Positions 6,615 to 16,209 are shown, counted from the first letter of the stretch. The stretch is DNA of 48,324 nucleotides from an uncultured Balneola sp. (GCA_913058495.1 CAJXQC010000021.1:1-48324); one strand, 5' to 3'. Translations and numbers: made by a program. Notes: generated by a model from the letters alone, not told the origin.

Positions 6615-6950
6615 TTAGCAGCAGTTTAAGTTCGTTCCGTTGATATCCTGATCCAGAAATTGAGCAATGATTGATTTCATCTCCGACCAGTTTTCTTTGT
6701 TAATGCAATAGCACACACTGGTTCCTTCAATACTTCCCTGAATAAGCCCGAGATTTTTCAGCTCTTTTAAATGCTGAGAGATCGTAGGTTGGGCAAGACC
6801 AATTTCTTCAACTAAGTCTCCGCAAATGCAGGAATCAGTTGAAAATAATTGTTGGAGTATGGCAACGCGGGCAGGATGAGCAAAGGCTTTTGCAAACACT
6901 GCGATCTTGTTTTGTTGCTCTGTAAAAATTTCGGTTTTGGTAAGTCCCAT
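6615..6950 (-). CDS. arsR: ArsR-family metalloid-responsive repressor
   Basis: The repressor has 111 residues with a winged helix-turn-helix: HPARVAILQQL, then recognition helix LAQPTISQHLKELKNLGLI at about 52-70. Cysteines suited to arsenite binding are Cys41 and Cys43 (CICGDL, the position of the classical ELCVCDL motif), Cys80/Cys82 (CYC) and the terminal Cys110-Cys111. As first gene of the operon it should repress itself and the three genes behind it until arsenite binds. A candidate operator lies directly upstream (6968-6983). Confidence 0.92.
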   Translation of the reverse strand: MGLTKTEIFTEQQNKIAVFAKAFAHPARVAILQQLFSTDSCICGDLVEEIGLAQPTISQHLKELKNLGLIQGSIEGTSVCYCINKENWSEMKSIIAQFLDQDINGTNLNCC

Positions 6951-6967
6951 TGCTATTAAATTTGTTC

Positions 6968-7002
6968 ATTGCAATATTACGATTAATAAAATTTTATTCC
7001 AA
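6968..7002 (-). promoter_or_regulatory. Candidate ars operon promoter with ArsR operator
   Basis: On the minus strand a TTG (7000-7002) is followed after 20 bases by TAATATTG (6972-6979), close to the Bacteroidota -33/-7 pattern TTG...TAnnTTTG. The -7 box sits inside a 16-bp imperfect palindrome at 6968-6983, ATTGCAATATTACGAT, which matches its own complement at 12 positions. A repressor bound there would block the promoter. The ATG of arsR is 18 bases further on. Confidence 0.6.
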
Positions 7003-7072
7003 CCTTTTTCTCTTAAGATTTTAGAATCTGAAAAAATTCTGAAGACGAAGAGCATTCTCTGATCATAAGCCG

Positions 7073-7080
7073 TATCTTTG
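7073..7080 (+). promoter_or_regulatory. Probable -7 element of the purB promoter
   Basis: TATCTTTG is an exact match to the Bacteroidota sigma-A -7 consensus TAnnTTTG and lies 32 bases before the purB ATG. No clear TTG -33 box is present at the usual distance. Confidence 0.5.
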
Positions 7081-7112
7081 AATAATCTCAGAATTTCAAA
7101 CTAACTACTTTT

Positions 7113-8408
7113 ATGATATCCCGATATTCCCGCAAAGAAATGGAAGACATTTGGACGGAAGAAAATCAATTTCAGGCATGGTTGGAGGTTGAGCTTGCAG
7201 CATGTTGGGCATGGGCAAAGTTGGGAACCATCCCGATGGAAGATGTGGATAAACTGTATGAAAAAGCATCTTTCAAGTTAGAGAGAATAAAAGAAATTGA
7301 AGCTAAAACTCGTCATGATGTGGTGGCTTTTACCCGAGCGGTATCAGAAACGTTGGGCGAAGAGAAAAAATGGATCCATTACGGATTGACATCCACAGAT
7401 GTGGTAGATACAGCCTGGGGTGTTCGTTTAAAGCAAGCGAATAAGTTGATCAGAGAAGATCTGGAACGAATTATTTCAGTTTTAGGTGAAAAGGCGAAGG
7501 CTCATAAGTACACTGTGATGATGGGCAGAACGCACGGAATTCATGCGGAGCCAACGACTTTCGGGTTGAAGTGTGCATTGTGGTATACGGAAATGAAAAG
7601 AAATTTAGAGCGATTCGAAAAAGCAGCTGCTGATGTTGAATTCGGAAAACTTTCGGGCTCGGTAGGAACTTTTGCAAACATTCCTCCTGAAGTAGAACAG
7701 TACACCTGCGAGAAATTAGGATTAACTCCGGCTCCGATCTCAACCCAAACCTTACAACGAGACAGACACGCTTTTTACATATCTACTTTGGCTTTGATCG
7801 GTTCAACTATGGAAAAAATGGCGGTGGAAGTTCGTCATTTGCAACGCAGTGAAGTTCGTGAAGCAGAAGAAGCTTTCAGAAAAGGGCAGAAGGGATCTTC
7901 ATCTATGCCGCACAAAAGAAATCCTATTAGTTCAGAGAATATTACAGGTTGTGCACGTGTACTTCGTGGTTATATGGTAACTGCATTCGAAAATATTCCA
8001 TTATGGCACGAACGTGATATCTCACATTCATCTGCGGAGCGTATCATTCTTCCGGATGCAACTACATTACTGGATTACATGCTTTCACGTTTTTCTAATG
8101 TGATCGAGAATCTGGTCGTGTTCGAAGAGAATATGGAAGCTAACATCTGGAAAACACAGGGATTGGTATTTTCTCAGCGTATTCTGAACAAGTTGATTGA
8201 CAAAGGCATTAACAGGGAAGAAGCGTACGATGCCGTTCAGCCGTTGGCAATGGAATCATGGGAAAATCAAAAGCTGTTCCGTCCATTGATCGATAAAGAC
8301 AAATTCATTTCATCACAACTCAGCAAAGAAGAGATCGAAGATGCATTCGACCTGAAACATCACACCAGAAATGTAGATGTTATTTTTGAAAGGGTAGGGT
8401 TAGGTTAG
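7113..8408 (+). CDS. purB: Adenylosuccinate lyase
   Basis: The enzyme has 431 residues and the bacterial (short) PurB length. It cleaves SAICAR to AICAR and adenylosuccinate to AMP in purine synthesis. It belongs to the fumarase/aspartase superfamily, and all three conserved regions are visible: [12 protein letters not shown] at 89-100, [12 protein letters not shown] at 137-148 (catalytic His), and the signature loop [11 protein letters not shown] at 261-271. The ATG at 7113 follows a good -7 promoter. It is divergent from arsR. Its 3' end overlaps the convergent secreted-protein gene by 4 bp. Confidence 0.97.
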   Translation: MISRYSRKEMEDIWTEENQFQAWLEVELAACWAWAKLGTIPMEDVDKLYEKASFKLERIKEIEAKTRHDVVAFTRAVSETLGEEKKWIHYGLTSTDVVDTAWGVRLKQANKLIREDLERIISVLGEKAKAHKYTVMMGRTHGIHAEPTTFGLKCALWYTEMKRNLERFEKAAADVEFGKLSGSVGTFANIPPEVEQYTCEKLGLTPAPISTQTLQRDRHAFYISTLALIGSTMEKMAVEVRHLQRSEVREAEEAFRKGQKGSSSMPHKRNPISSENITGCARVLRGYMVTAFENIPLWHERDISHSSAERIILPDATTLLDYMLSRFSNVIENLVVFEENMEANIWKTQGLVFSQRILNKLIDKGINREEAYDAVQPLAMESWENQKLFRPLIDKDKFISSQLSKEEIEDAFDLKHHTRNVDVIFERVGLG

Positions 8409-9079
8409 AATAAACTCAATTTAAATCCAGCACCAACAAAATCTGGTGTAATTATTGGATTAAAGTTTATTTTCATAACTGTTTGTTCTTCATCATAAGA
8501 GACTCCCAAGTCTTTATTATATGCTTTTACAGCACGCTCAACATATTTTGTAGCACCGTTACCGTTCACTCCAGCTACAATTATCCCGGTAAGAGCCACG
8601 CCGATACCTACAATTCCAATTGGTTTTATGGCGTATTTATCTCCACTTTGACCTGTTCTTGGATCAAAAGATTGTTCACCTGTTTTTTCAGCTCCCAAAG
8701 CAACAGCTAATACTACTCCACCTACTGAAATTACATATCCAGTAACCATATTTTTCCTTTTTTTTGCAAAGGTATTCATATGCGCTAAAGCATCAGGATT
8801 ATCTTTAACTATTTCTTTTAAATTGTCACCGAAATAGCTCACCTTTTGTTCGATTCCAAAGTTTCCAACTCTAAAAGTATAGGAAGGTTCACTTCCACCG
8901 GAAAAGCCTCCGCCCATTCCATTAAATCCGGGCGAATAATAGCCGGCTGTAGCGGATTTAGATTTTAGCTGAATAGGTTTTTTTTCGGTTTCTTGTTCCG
9001 CTTCCTGAGCATACAAAGTTGCATTGAAGACAAATAATGATAGGAATGATAGTACGGTAAGTAGTTTGATAATATTCAT
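8405..9079 (-). CDS. Secreted or membrane protein of unknown function
   Basis: The protein has 224 residues. It starts with a Sec signal peptide ending ...NATLYAQ, so it is exported. A Gly-rich segment ([19 protein letters not shown]) follows. Two hydrophobic stretches, at about residues 114-130 ([17 protein letters not shown]) and about 151-170 ([17 protein letters not shown]), are separated by a short polar loop and look like glycine-rich membrane segments. The C-terminus ends in [11 protein letters not shown], a beta-strand with final Phe, as in outer-membrane-associated proteins. I do not recognise a family. Confidence 0.7.
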   Translation of the reverse strand: MNIIKLLTVLSFLSLFVFNATLYAQEAEQETEKKPIQLKSKSATAGYYSPGFNGMGGGFSGGSEPSYTFRVGNFGIEQKVSYFGDNLKEIVKDNPDALAHMNTFAKKRKNMVTGYVISVGGVVLAVALGAEKTGEQSFDPRTGQSGDKYAIKPIGIVGIGVALTGIIVAGVNGNGATKYVERAVKAYNKDLGVSYDEEQTVMKINFNPIITPDFVGAGFKLSLF

Positions 9080-9185
9080 GATATCAGTAGTTGAAAAAAT
9101 GATAGCGACAAATCTAAATAGATACTTTATAAATCCAAAAAAATAAAATCTGAAGATTTATAGAATCTATTTTTAGAGCTTAAAA

Positions 9186-10319
9186 CTAAAGACCGTTACT
9201 TAAAATATTCCAAATGAGTAAGGGGATTAAACATAATCGAATAATTTCTATTCCAAAAAGCCACTTACTTTTCGATTCAAACAAGATTCCAAGCATAGCA
9301 GTCGATATGACTATCCATGCTGAAAGTGAAATTTTTGATGCCATCGTAAAATCAGAAAAATTGAATAGGAAATAAGCGGTAATAGAAATAGCTATTAAAA
9401 ACTGAGCAAAGATATAGGTCTTCATCCATATAAAAGATACATCAGCATTGTACTTCTTAAAGTCTTCAGTTACATCTTTCGGATTTTGTACTCCTCCAAG
9501 ATAATCAGGTAACCACCCCGGCTGTTTGAACAACATGTTTTTGGTATCACTCCAGGATCTGGACTGCTTTGCATACTGATAAAGATCAATATAATGTGCG
9601 AAATTAGCATATACAGGATTCCAACTCCCCACCGGTTTGGTTATCCCGTAATTCGGTCGTTCTTCCTCTTCTTTGAAGGTTCCGAACATCTTATCCCAAA
9701 TAATAAAAACACCGGCGTAATTTTTGTCGATATATTTCGGGTCCCGACCATGATGTACTCTGTGATGCGACGGAGTGTTCATAATCTTTTCAAACCAGCC
9801 TATCTTGTTTATATGTTCGGTATGAATCCAGAATTGATAAAGTAGATTAAATCCTCCGATAAGAACAAACTGAATAGGATCAAAACCAAGTACAGCCAAT
9901 GGCAAATAAAAAGGAGTACTCCAGATAAAAGCAGTAGAACTTTGTCTTAATGCCACCGATAAATTAAAATCTTCACTTTGATGATGAACTACATGTCCTC
10001 CCCAAAAAAGACTTATTTCATGAGACATTCGGTGACTCCAGTAAAAGCAAAGGTCATAAAGAAAGAAAAGAATAATGAAAGAGATCCAGTGTTCAGGAAT
10101 TTTATATACTGCAAAGTATTGGTAGATAATGGAATAGATACCGATAGTAACAATTTTGGTAAAAATATTGCTCACCTGATTCAAAACACCTAGATTGATG
10201 TTCGTAACTGCGTCATTTAAACGATAGGTTTTTTTCTTAGTTATAGCTTCGTACATAAGTTCTAAACTCATAAGTCCGAAAAAGATAGGAATTGCAAATA
10301 TTACAGGATTAAAATTCAT
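9186..10319 (-). CDS. Sterol desaturase / fatty acid hydroxylase family membrane oxidase
   Basis: This integral membrane protein has 377 residues with several hydrophobic helices before and after a histidine-rich core. The di-iron ligand motifs are HRMSH (96-100), HVVHH (109-113), HTEH (166-169) and HHRVHH (185-190), in the order and spacing of the fatty acid hydroxylase superfamily. Such enzymes use O2 and electron donors to hydroxylate or desaturate lipids. Relatives include alkylglycerol monooxygenase and bacterial hydroxylases of sterol-like or carotenoid lipids. The C-terminal 100 residues add three hydrophobic stretches. The substrate is unknown. It is divergent from the histidine kinase gene, 47 bases away. 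Confidence 0.88.
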   Translation of the reverse strand: MNFNPVIFAIPIFFGLMSLELMYEAITKKKTYRLNDAVTNINLGVLNQVSNIFTKIVTIGIYSIIYQYFAVYKIPEHWISFIILFFLYDLCFYWSHRMSHEISLFWGGHVVHHQSEDFNLSVALRQSSTAFIWSTPFYLPLAVLGFDPIQFVLIGGFNLLYQFWIHTEHINKIGWFEKIMNTPSHHRVHHGRDPKYIDKNYAGVFIIWDKMFGTFKEEEERPNYGITKPVGSWNPVYANFAHYIDLYQYAKQSRSWSDTKNMLFKQPGWLPDYLGGVQNPKDVTEDFKKYNADVSFIWMKTYIFAQFLIAISITAYFLFNFSDFTMASKISLSAWIVISTAMLGILFESKSKWLFGIEIIRLCLIPLLIWNILSNGL

Positions 10320-10366
10320 GTAATGCTGTCGATAAGGTTAGTAAATTCATCAAGTAAAGTTTCTCC

Positions 10367-11434
10367 ATGGATAGCAAATTATCATTCTACAGTCTTATAA
10401 GTAAATTAAAATGGCCAAAAGGATATACCGGGAAAATATTCCTGATCGCTTTCATTGGAACACACATCCCGTTAATAGGTCTGTTCATTTATCTTACTAT
10501 TTATTTTCCGGTTGAGGAAAGAGTATCCATTCTGCTTGTAGTATTAGTTGCAACAGTGGTTGGAGCTTCCGTAACGCTGTATTTTATTTTCCGTTTACTT
10601 GCGCCCATTTTAATGACTAATAAAGCAGTCATCAAGTATAATTCTGATAAAAAGATCCCGTCCTTACCAAAGCATTTTAAGGATGAAGCCGGAGTTTTGA
10701 TGGCGAATACACAAAAATGTATTGAAGAACTTGATGATCTGCTGAAGTTGAAAAACCGTTTAATCGCAATGGTTTCTCATGATTCTAAAACACCAATTGG
10801 ATCCATAAAAATTGCAAACGAGTTGATCAAGGATGAACTACAGGGAGATAATCCTGACCTTGAAGATATTTTCAAGTACATAGAGTTGATCGAGATCAGT
10901 ACGGATAGCCACGCAAGGTTTTTGGATAATATGCTTACTCTGGCCAGATTTGATGACGGTGAAATTCATCTGAATAAAAAAGAAGTAGCTCCGGAAGATA
11001 TCTTCAACAAACTGGCAAAGAACCACAAGATCTACTTTGAGATGAAAGGGATAGAATTTGTTACCAATTCTGAACTTCCGATTGGATCAAAACTAAATAT
11101 TGATGTCGAGAAAATGATATCTGTGTTAAATAATTTAGTTCAAAACTCAATCAAGTTTACCAAACAAGATGGAAAGATTGAATTGAATCTCAAAGAGAGA
11201 GAAGGAAGATATTTAATTACTGTTAAAGATAATGGAGTTGGAATAGCTGAAGCTCAAAAGGAAACTATTTTCAGTGCTTTTTCTGATTCATCACAAGGAA
11301 CTAAAAATGAAGTTGGTTCAGGTTTAGGGCTTTGGATCGTGAAGGTGTTTACCGATTTGCACAAAGGTGAAATCAATTTTGAAAGTGAGGAAGGGAAGGG
11401 GACAACGTTTACGTTATCGCTTCCTAAGTCTTAA
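10367..11434 (+). CDS. Orphan membrane sensor histidine kinase
   Basis: The protein has 355 residues. Two membrane helices (about 22-46 and 53-78) have almost no periplasmic loop, so the signal is likely sensed in the membrane or cytoplasm. The dimerisation domain has the H-box MVSHDSKTPIG with phospho-acceptor His138. The sequence SHDSKTP is unusual, since most kinases read SHELRTP or SHDLKNP. The ATPase domain shows the N-box NNLVQNSIKFT, G1 DNGVGI and G2 GSGLGLWI. No response regulator gene is adjacent: the neighbours are a divergent lipid oxidase and convergent menE. Confidence 0.9.
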   Translation: MDSKLSFYSLISKLKWPKGYTGKIFLIAFIGTHIPLIGLFIYLTIYFPVEERVSILLVVLVATVVGASVTLYFIFRLLAPILMTNKAVIKYNSDKKIPSLPKHFKDEAGVLMANTQKCIEELDDLLKLKNRLIAMVSHDSKTPIGSIKIANELIKDELQGDNPDLEDIFKYIELIEISTDSHARFLDNMLTLARFDDGEIHLNKKEVAPEDIFNKLAKNHKIYFEMKGIEFVTNSELPIGSKLNIDVEKMISVLNNLVQNSIKFTKQDGKIELNLKEREGRYLITVKDNGVGIAEAQKETIFSAFSDSSQGTKNEVGSGLGLWIVKVFTDLHKGEINFESEEGKGTTFTLSLPKS

Positions 11435-11442
11435 TCATAAGT

Positions 11443-12933
11443 TCACTTTTTTATGATCTGTTGGGCAAGTTCCCATCTTTTTACTTTACCCATAACAGTT
11501 TTGGGCAATTTGTCGACCACTACCAATTCTTTAGGGATTTTGAAATCAGAGAGCTCTGAAGAAAGCATTTTCTTCATTTCATCAATATCAGGAGTTTGAC
11601 CATTTAATAAAGTAATTACAGCAGTAACTTTTTGACCCCATTCTTCATCAGGAACTCCTATTACAACAGCTTCTTTTATCAAAGGTAAGCGTTGGATGGC
11701 TTCTTCAACCTCAAGCGGATTTACATTTTCTCCACCTGTAATGATCAGGTCTTCTCTTCTGGATTCTATAAAAAGTTGATCAAATCCGTTTATATGACCA
11801 TAATCCCCGGTTCTGAACCAATCATTTGTATCAAAAATATTCACATTTTCATCTGTTTCATAGTAGCCGTCAAATACCTGAGGCCCTTTAAGCCAGATCA
11901 TACCCGACTGATTTTTTCCTAATACTTTACCATTGTTATCTCTTATCTGTAATTGATTTGGAGGAAACGGTTTACCTACACTTTTAAGTGGAGTATACAT
12001 CCCTGAAGGTGTAGTCATTGCATTGGCAACAATTTGCGCGCATGTCTCGGTCATTCCATAACTGGAAACGATAGGAATTCCTCTTTCAACTGATCTTTTC
12101 AACAGTTGTTGAGTAGTTGGTCCTCCTCCCAATAAAATAGCTTTAAAATCTCTGTGGGTTTTAAATAACGGATTCTTTAAAAGTCTGGAAAGCATTGTTG
12201 GTACAAGCGATGCAGCCTGGAATCTGGGATTTTCGGAAAGAAATTCAGTTACCATTTCTTCATTGAAGCGCCCCATTCTGTAAATAGCTGAGCCGTATAG
12301 TAACGATCTGAATATTATGGAAATCCCACCTACATGATTTAATGGAAGACATAACAGCCAAAAATGATTGGGTTCAGGCTGAAAGTTTTTTGCTGAAGCT
12401 TTTGCAGCTGAGATCATTTGCCGTCTCTTTAACGGAACGATCTTGGATTTTCCGGTTGTACCGGAAGTCAGAAAATACCCAAATATAGAGCTGTCTTTGA
12501 TCTTGGATGGATTGGGTAATTCCAGTTCTCTGATATCGAAAGTGAATGCATTCAAAAAGAAGTTCTCATCCATGTGAACAACATCTTCACCGGAAAGTCT
12601 GTTTCGATTTGCTGTATCACAAAAGATCAGAGAAGGGCTTAATTCCTGAACAACATCCTCGAGCTCTTTTTGGGGAAGTTTAGGACTTAATGGAATGATA
12701 GGTATTCCCAGCTTCCATGCTGCGGCAATAGAAAATATCAATAAGTCAGAAGATTCAGATAAAAAAGCGATTGGCCATTTTAATGAATCTGATTTTTGTT
12801 TGATGGTATCAAGGAAAAACCCGGTAAACCTTTCCAGATCGCTATAGGTATACATTCCATGTTCGGAAGTCAGAAAGACCTTTTGAGGTTCTGATTTTCC
12901 AAATTCAAACATATGTAATCTAGACTTAAACAC
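11443..12933 (-). CDS. menE: o-Succinylbenzoate-CoA ligase
   Basis: This AMP-forming acyl-CoA synthetase activates o-succinylbenzoate in menaquinone synthesis. It has 496 residues, with the P-loop-like motif TSGTTGKSK at 156-164, SYGMTETCAQ in the middle, WFRTGDYG, and the C-terminal domain motif ending in KLPKTVMGKVKR with the catalytic lysine. Specificity is assigned from the neighbours: it follows menC by 3 bases in the order menA-menC-menE. The listed start is GTG (12931-12933). An ATG at 12910-12912 would give a protein starting MFEFGKSEPQ and is equally possible. Confidence 0.92.
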   Translation of the reverse strand: MFKSRLHMFEFGKSEPQKVFLTSEHGMYTYSDLERFTGFFLDTIKQKSDSLKWPIAFLSESSDLLIFSIAAAWKLGIPIIPLSPKLPQKELEDVVQELSPSLIFCDTANRNRLSGEDVVHMDENFFLNAFTFDIRELELPNPSKIKDSSIFGYFLTSGTTGKSKIVPLKRRQMISAAKASAKNFQPEPNHFWLLCLPLNHVGGISIIFRSLLYGSAIYRMGRFNEEMVTEFLSENPRFQAASLVPTMLSRLLKNPLFKTHRDFKAILLGGGPTTQQLLKRSVERGIPIVSSYGMTETCAQIVANAMTTPSGMYTPLKSVGKPFPPNQLQIRDNNGKVLGKNQSGMIWLKGPQVFDGYYETDENVNIFDTNDWFRTGDYGHINGFDQLFIESRREDLIITGGENVNPLEVEEAIQRLPLIKEAVVIGVPDEEWGQKVTAVITLLNGQTPDIDEMKKMLSSELSDFKIPKELVVVDKLPKTVMGKVKRWELAQQIIKK

Positions 12934-12936
12934 TAT

Positions 12937-14010
12937 TTATATAATCTCTTTGAGGTAATTATAATTCAAATCAATTCCAATGCCTGGTTTTTGGGGAATA
13001 ACATAAGAACCCGAATTTATCTCAGTTTCATCATTCAGATCGCTTGATAAAAGAGAACCCGTTGCTAATCCGTGCGCATATTTTTTTGCGCCCCAACCCA
13101 ATGCTAATATTGCCGTAATTATCCTTCCTATTTTACTTTCTAACGATGTTGTGAACACCATATCAATATAATGAGAGTTTGCCTGTTGCTTTGTTACGTA
13201 AATTTCCGAAAAACTACCGATCATCATCGGTTTTAAAACGAAAACATCAAACCCATTTTGCACTGATAGTATCCCCGCGTCTTTTTTGTTCCGGATAGAT
13301 TCATCCGCAGCCAATTTAATTGTAGTTTCTTTTTTAAGAACACTCAGCCGATCTACTTCTTCAGAAATCAAAGGCTCTTCACAGTATTCTATATTTAGAT
13401 CTTCAAGTTGTTGAAGATTTGAAATTGCCTCATCTAAACCCCACGATCTGTTTGCATCAATTCTGATCTGAACGGCGGGAAATTCAGATCTTAAGGCATT
13501 CAAAAGTTGGTATTCTTTTTCAAAATTATTGCCAACCTTGACCTTGAGGGTTTTAAAACCATCATTTACCATCTTTGTTGCATGATTCAACGATGATTTT
13601 ACATCTGTTATACCCAAGACTGCATTTGAAGGAATTTCTAAACCAGATAACTCCGGAAACAGATACTCAGCTAATGAAACACCTTTTTGTTTTGATGAAT
13701 AGTCATGATATAAAGTATCCAATCCGAATTTGAGCGAAGGAATATTATGTATTTGTGATAACACATAAAAAAACTGAGGGAATTCACCTTTGATAAGTGC
13801 ATTTTCTAAGGGTTCTTTATTGACTTGAAGTACAGATATGATCTGATCAAGGGTAAATGCAGAAAATCCGGGTAAAGGGGCTATTTCACCATATGCCTGA
13901 ATTCCGTCATGATCAAATTCTATAATTACACCTTCTCTGAATTCATAAACAGCTCCTGATATAGAAAAAGGGGTTTGAAAAGGAATTTTGTAAGAATAGA
14001 ATTTGAGCAT
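12937..14010 (-). CDS. menC: o-Succinylbenzoate synthase
   Basis: This enolase-superfamily enzyme of 357 residues dehydrates SHCHC to o-succinylbenzoate. The catalytic set is visible: the KVK lysines at 156/158, metal ligands Asp185 (RIDANRSW), Glu211 (CEEP) and Asp236 (AADES), and Lys260 in VLKPM. The N-terminal capping domain begins FYSYKIPFQTPF. Related dipeptide epimerases share this fold, but its position between menA and menE settles the assignment. The ATG at 14008-14010 overlaps the menA stop by one base. Confidence 0.93.
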   Translation of the reverse strand: MLKFYSYKIPFQTPFSISGAVYEFREGVIIEFDHDGIQAYGEIAPLPGFSAFTLDQIISVLQVNKEPLENALIKGEFPQFFYVLSQIHNIPSLKFGLDTLYHDYSSKQKGVSLAEYLFPELSGLEIPSNAVLGITDVKSSLNHATKMVNDGFKTLKVKVGNNFEKEYQLLNALRSEFPAVQIRIDANRSWGLDEAISNLQQLEDLNIEYCEEPLISEEVDRLSVLKKETTIKLAADESIRNKKDAGILSVQNGFDVFVLKPMMIGSFSEIYVTKQQANSHYIDMVFTTSLESKIGRIITAILALGWGAKKYAHGLATGSLLSSDLNDETEINSGSYVIPQKPGIGIDLNYNYLKEII

Positions 14011-14894
14011 TATAAGATGATTCCGATAGAAAAAAGTAATCCAAAAATGGTCATGAACTTGGCAGTTTTTTCCAGCTGTTGATTCAGGTTCCTTTTTTCA
14101 GTTTCAGTCCAGATAGTTTTGGTATGTAACAAAGCAACAGGAAGAATCAGAAATGGTAGAAAGATCCAGACTTCGTAATCTAGCTGAAAATAAAAATGAG
14201 GAGGAATTGCGAAAGCAAGTATGAGCATAAATGTGTATTCCACTTTAAGCATTGTTTCGCCAAAGAGTACCCCAAGGGTTTTCTTTCCTGCTATTTTATC
14301 TTGGTCAATATCCCTCAGGTTGTTGACCACTAAAATATTAGTGCACAAAGCTCCCACTGCAAAAGAAGCCCAAAAAGTATCCATCGACCATACTAAAGCA
14401 TTAACATAATAAGTTGTCATTACTGCTACTATTCCGAAAAAGATAAAGACAAACAGATCACCAAGACCGTTATAACCAAGAGGAAAAGGACCTCCTGTAT
14501 AAAGTACTCCAAATAACAATGAAAATAGTCCTATGATCAAGACAACTGTCCCGCCGATCCAGACCAGATAAAGCCCGAAAATAAATGCCAAAGCCATACA
14601 AATGATTGTGGCGTTCAACATAGTTTTGGGAGAGATCAAACCTTTTGCAGTAGCTCGCTCAAAACCAATTCTTTCGTCAGTATCCGCTCCTTTAACAAAG
14701 TCATAATAATCATTGGCAAAGTTGGTCCCAATCTGAATTAAAAAAGCACAAAGAAGAGCAACGGTGGTCGCCATCCAATTAATAAGTTCATCCTGATAAG
14801 CAATGGTAGCACCAATAAGAACGGGAACAAAAGCAGCTGCAAGAGTTTTCGGACGCGCAGCTTCTACCCAAATTTTTAAATTAGATGTGTTCAA
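14010..14894 (-). CDS. menA: 1,4-Dihydroxy-2-naphthoate polyprenyltransferase
   Basis: This UbiA-family membrane prenyltransferase has 294 residues and eight or nine helices. It attaches the isoprenoid tail to DHNA, giving demethylmenaquinone. The Asp-rich prenyl-diphosphate site is NDYYDFVKGADTDER at about 61-75. A second one is VNNLRDIDQDKIAGKKT in the middle of the protein. The N-terminal WVEAARPKTLAAAFVPV is typical of MenA. The start is TTG at 14892-14894, because an in-frame TAA lies shortly upstream and no early ATG follows. It is the first gene of the menA-menC-menE operon. Confidence 0.94.
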   Translation of the reverse strand: MNTSNLKIWVEAARPKTLAAAFVPVLIGATIAYQDELINWMATTVALLCAFLIQIGTNFANDYYDFVKGADTDERIGFERATAKGLISPKTMLNATIICMALAFIFGLYLVWIGGTVVLIIGLFSLLFGVLYTGGPFPLGYNGLGDLFVFIFFGIVAVMTTYYVNALVWSMDTFWASFAVGALCTNILVVNNLRDIDQDKIAGKKTLGVLFGETMLKVEYTFMLILAFAIPPHFYFQLDYEVWIFLPFLILPVALLHTKTIWTETEKRNLNQQLEKTAKFMTIFGLLFSIGIIL

Positions 14895-15168
14895 AAATTA
14901 AAAATTACATGAAAATTTATGTGGAAACATTTTGAATATAAGATACCACTTTAGTTGAAGCCTAAAAAAGTGAAGTGAAAATCCAAAGCCATTAAATTCT
15001 TAAGTCTGGAAGCGCTTTTGTTTTTTTAAAACGTAATTAAATATGGTTTATAAAATTACAAACCTTTTTAAATTAATTGTTAATAAAAAAATACCAAAAT
15101 AATTGAGTCTTATTTGATAAAGAACTTATCTTAAGCCGTCAATTTAAATTTCAAAATTCTTTTAAAAA
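14895..15168. promoter_or_regulatory. Divergent intergenic region menA/glnII
   Basis: These 274 very AT-rich bases must hold both promoters. I see no clear TAnnTTTG box. GGTTT and AAACC form a short dyad around 10 bases near 15053-15072. TCAATTTAAATT at 15139-15150, 18 bases before the glnII ATG, resembles the palindrome upstream of menF (29632-29649). In such AT-rich DNA this may be chance. Confidence 0.3.
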
Positions 15169-16179
15169 ATGTCCGCATCAAAACTCGAATATATTTGGTT
15201 AGATGGAACGGCTCCTACACAAGGACTTCGTAGCAAAACAAAAGTTCTTCACGATTTTTCCGGTAAACTTGAAGACGCACCAATTTGGTCTTTCGATGGA
15301 AGTTCAACTCAACAAGCAGTAGGTAACTCATCTGATTGTTTGCTAAAACCAGTGGCTATTTACAGAGATCCAGCTCGTGTAAATGCTTATTTGGTTATGA
15401 CAGAAGTTTTGAATGCAGACGGAACTCCGCATGAGACAAACGGAAGAGCGACCATTGATGACCATGACAACGATTTTTGGTTTGGTTTTGAGCAGGAATA
15501 CTTTTTGTGGGATCCGGAAACAAATATGCCGTATGGATTTCCGGTAGGTGGGTATCCTGCTCCTCAGGGACCATACTATTGTGGTGTTGGTGCAGATAAT
15601 GCTTTTGGAAGAGATTTAGTAGAAGAACATCTGGATATTTGCCTTGAAGCAGGTTTAAATGTAGAAGGAATTAATGCAGAAGTTGCAGCGGGGCAATGGG
15701 AATTCCAGATCTTCGCAAAAGGGGCAGATTCAGCAGGTGATCAGATTTGGGTTGCCCGTTATTTGTTGGAAAGAACAGCTGAGCAATATGGTTTAACTAT
15801 TAACTGGCATCCAAAGCCACTTGGTAATACTGACTGGAATGGATCCGGAATGCATGCAAATTTCTCGAATGCATTATTGAGAGAAGCAGGATCAAAAGAT
15901 ATTTATGATAAGATCTGTGATGCATTTGCTCCTGTTATAAAAGAGCACATGGCTGTGTATGGTGCTTATAACGAAGAAAGACTTACCGGTAAGCATGAAA
16001 CAGCTGCTCATGATGAATTCAGTTATGGCGTATCTGATAGGGGTGCTTCTATAAGAATTCCTATTGCCACTGTTGAGAATGGATGGAAAGGATGGTTAGA
16101 AGACCGTAGACCAGCTTCAAACGCTGATCCTTATACTGCTGCTGCAAGAATAATCAAAACTGTAAAATCAGCTTCTTAA
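15169..16179 (+). CDS. glnII: Glutamine synthetase type II
   Basis: This ATP-dependent enzyme makes glutamine from glutamate and ammonia. With 336 residues it is much shorter than GSI (about 470) or GSIII (about 700), and it fits the eukaryote-like GSII class. Class features are the N-terminal LEYIWLDGT and LRSKTK, the WSFDGSSTQQA loop, GPYYCGVGADNAFGR, and WNGSGMHANFS near residue 220 for ATP and glutamate binding. RPASNADPY closes the C-terminal region. It is a single-gene unit with a strong terminator behind it. There is no Tyr adenylylation region as in GSI, so control is probably transcriptional or by feedback. Confidence 0.95.
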   Translation: MSASKLEYIWLDGTAPTQGLRSKTKVLHDFSGKLEDAPIWSFDGSSTQQAVGNSSDCLLKPVAIYRDPARVNAYLVMTEVLNADGTPHETNGRATIDDHDNDFWFGFEQEYFLWDPETNMPYGFPVGGYPAPQGPYYCGVGADNAFGRDLVEEHLDICLEAGLNVEGINAEVAAGQWEFQIFAKGADSAGDQIWVARYLLERTAEQYGLTINWHPKPLGNTDWNGSGMHANFSNALLREAGSKDIYDKICDAFAPVIKEHMAVYGAYNEERLTGKHETAAHDEFSYGVSDRGASIRIPIATVENGWKGWLEDRRPASNADPYTAAARIIKTVKSAS

Positions 16180-16209
16180 GAGCTTTGCTTACTTATTGAA
16201 GTTTTCCAT

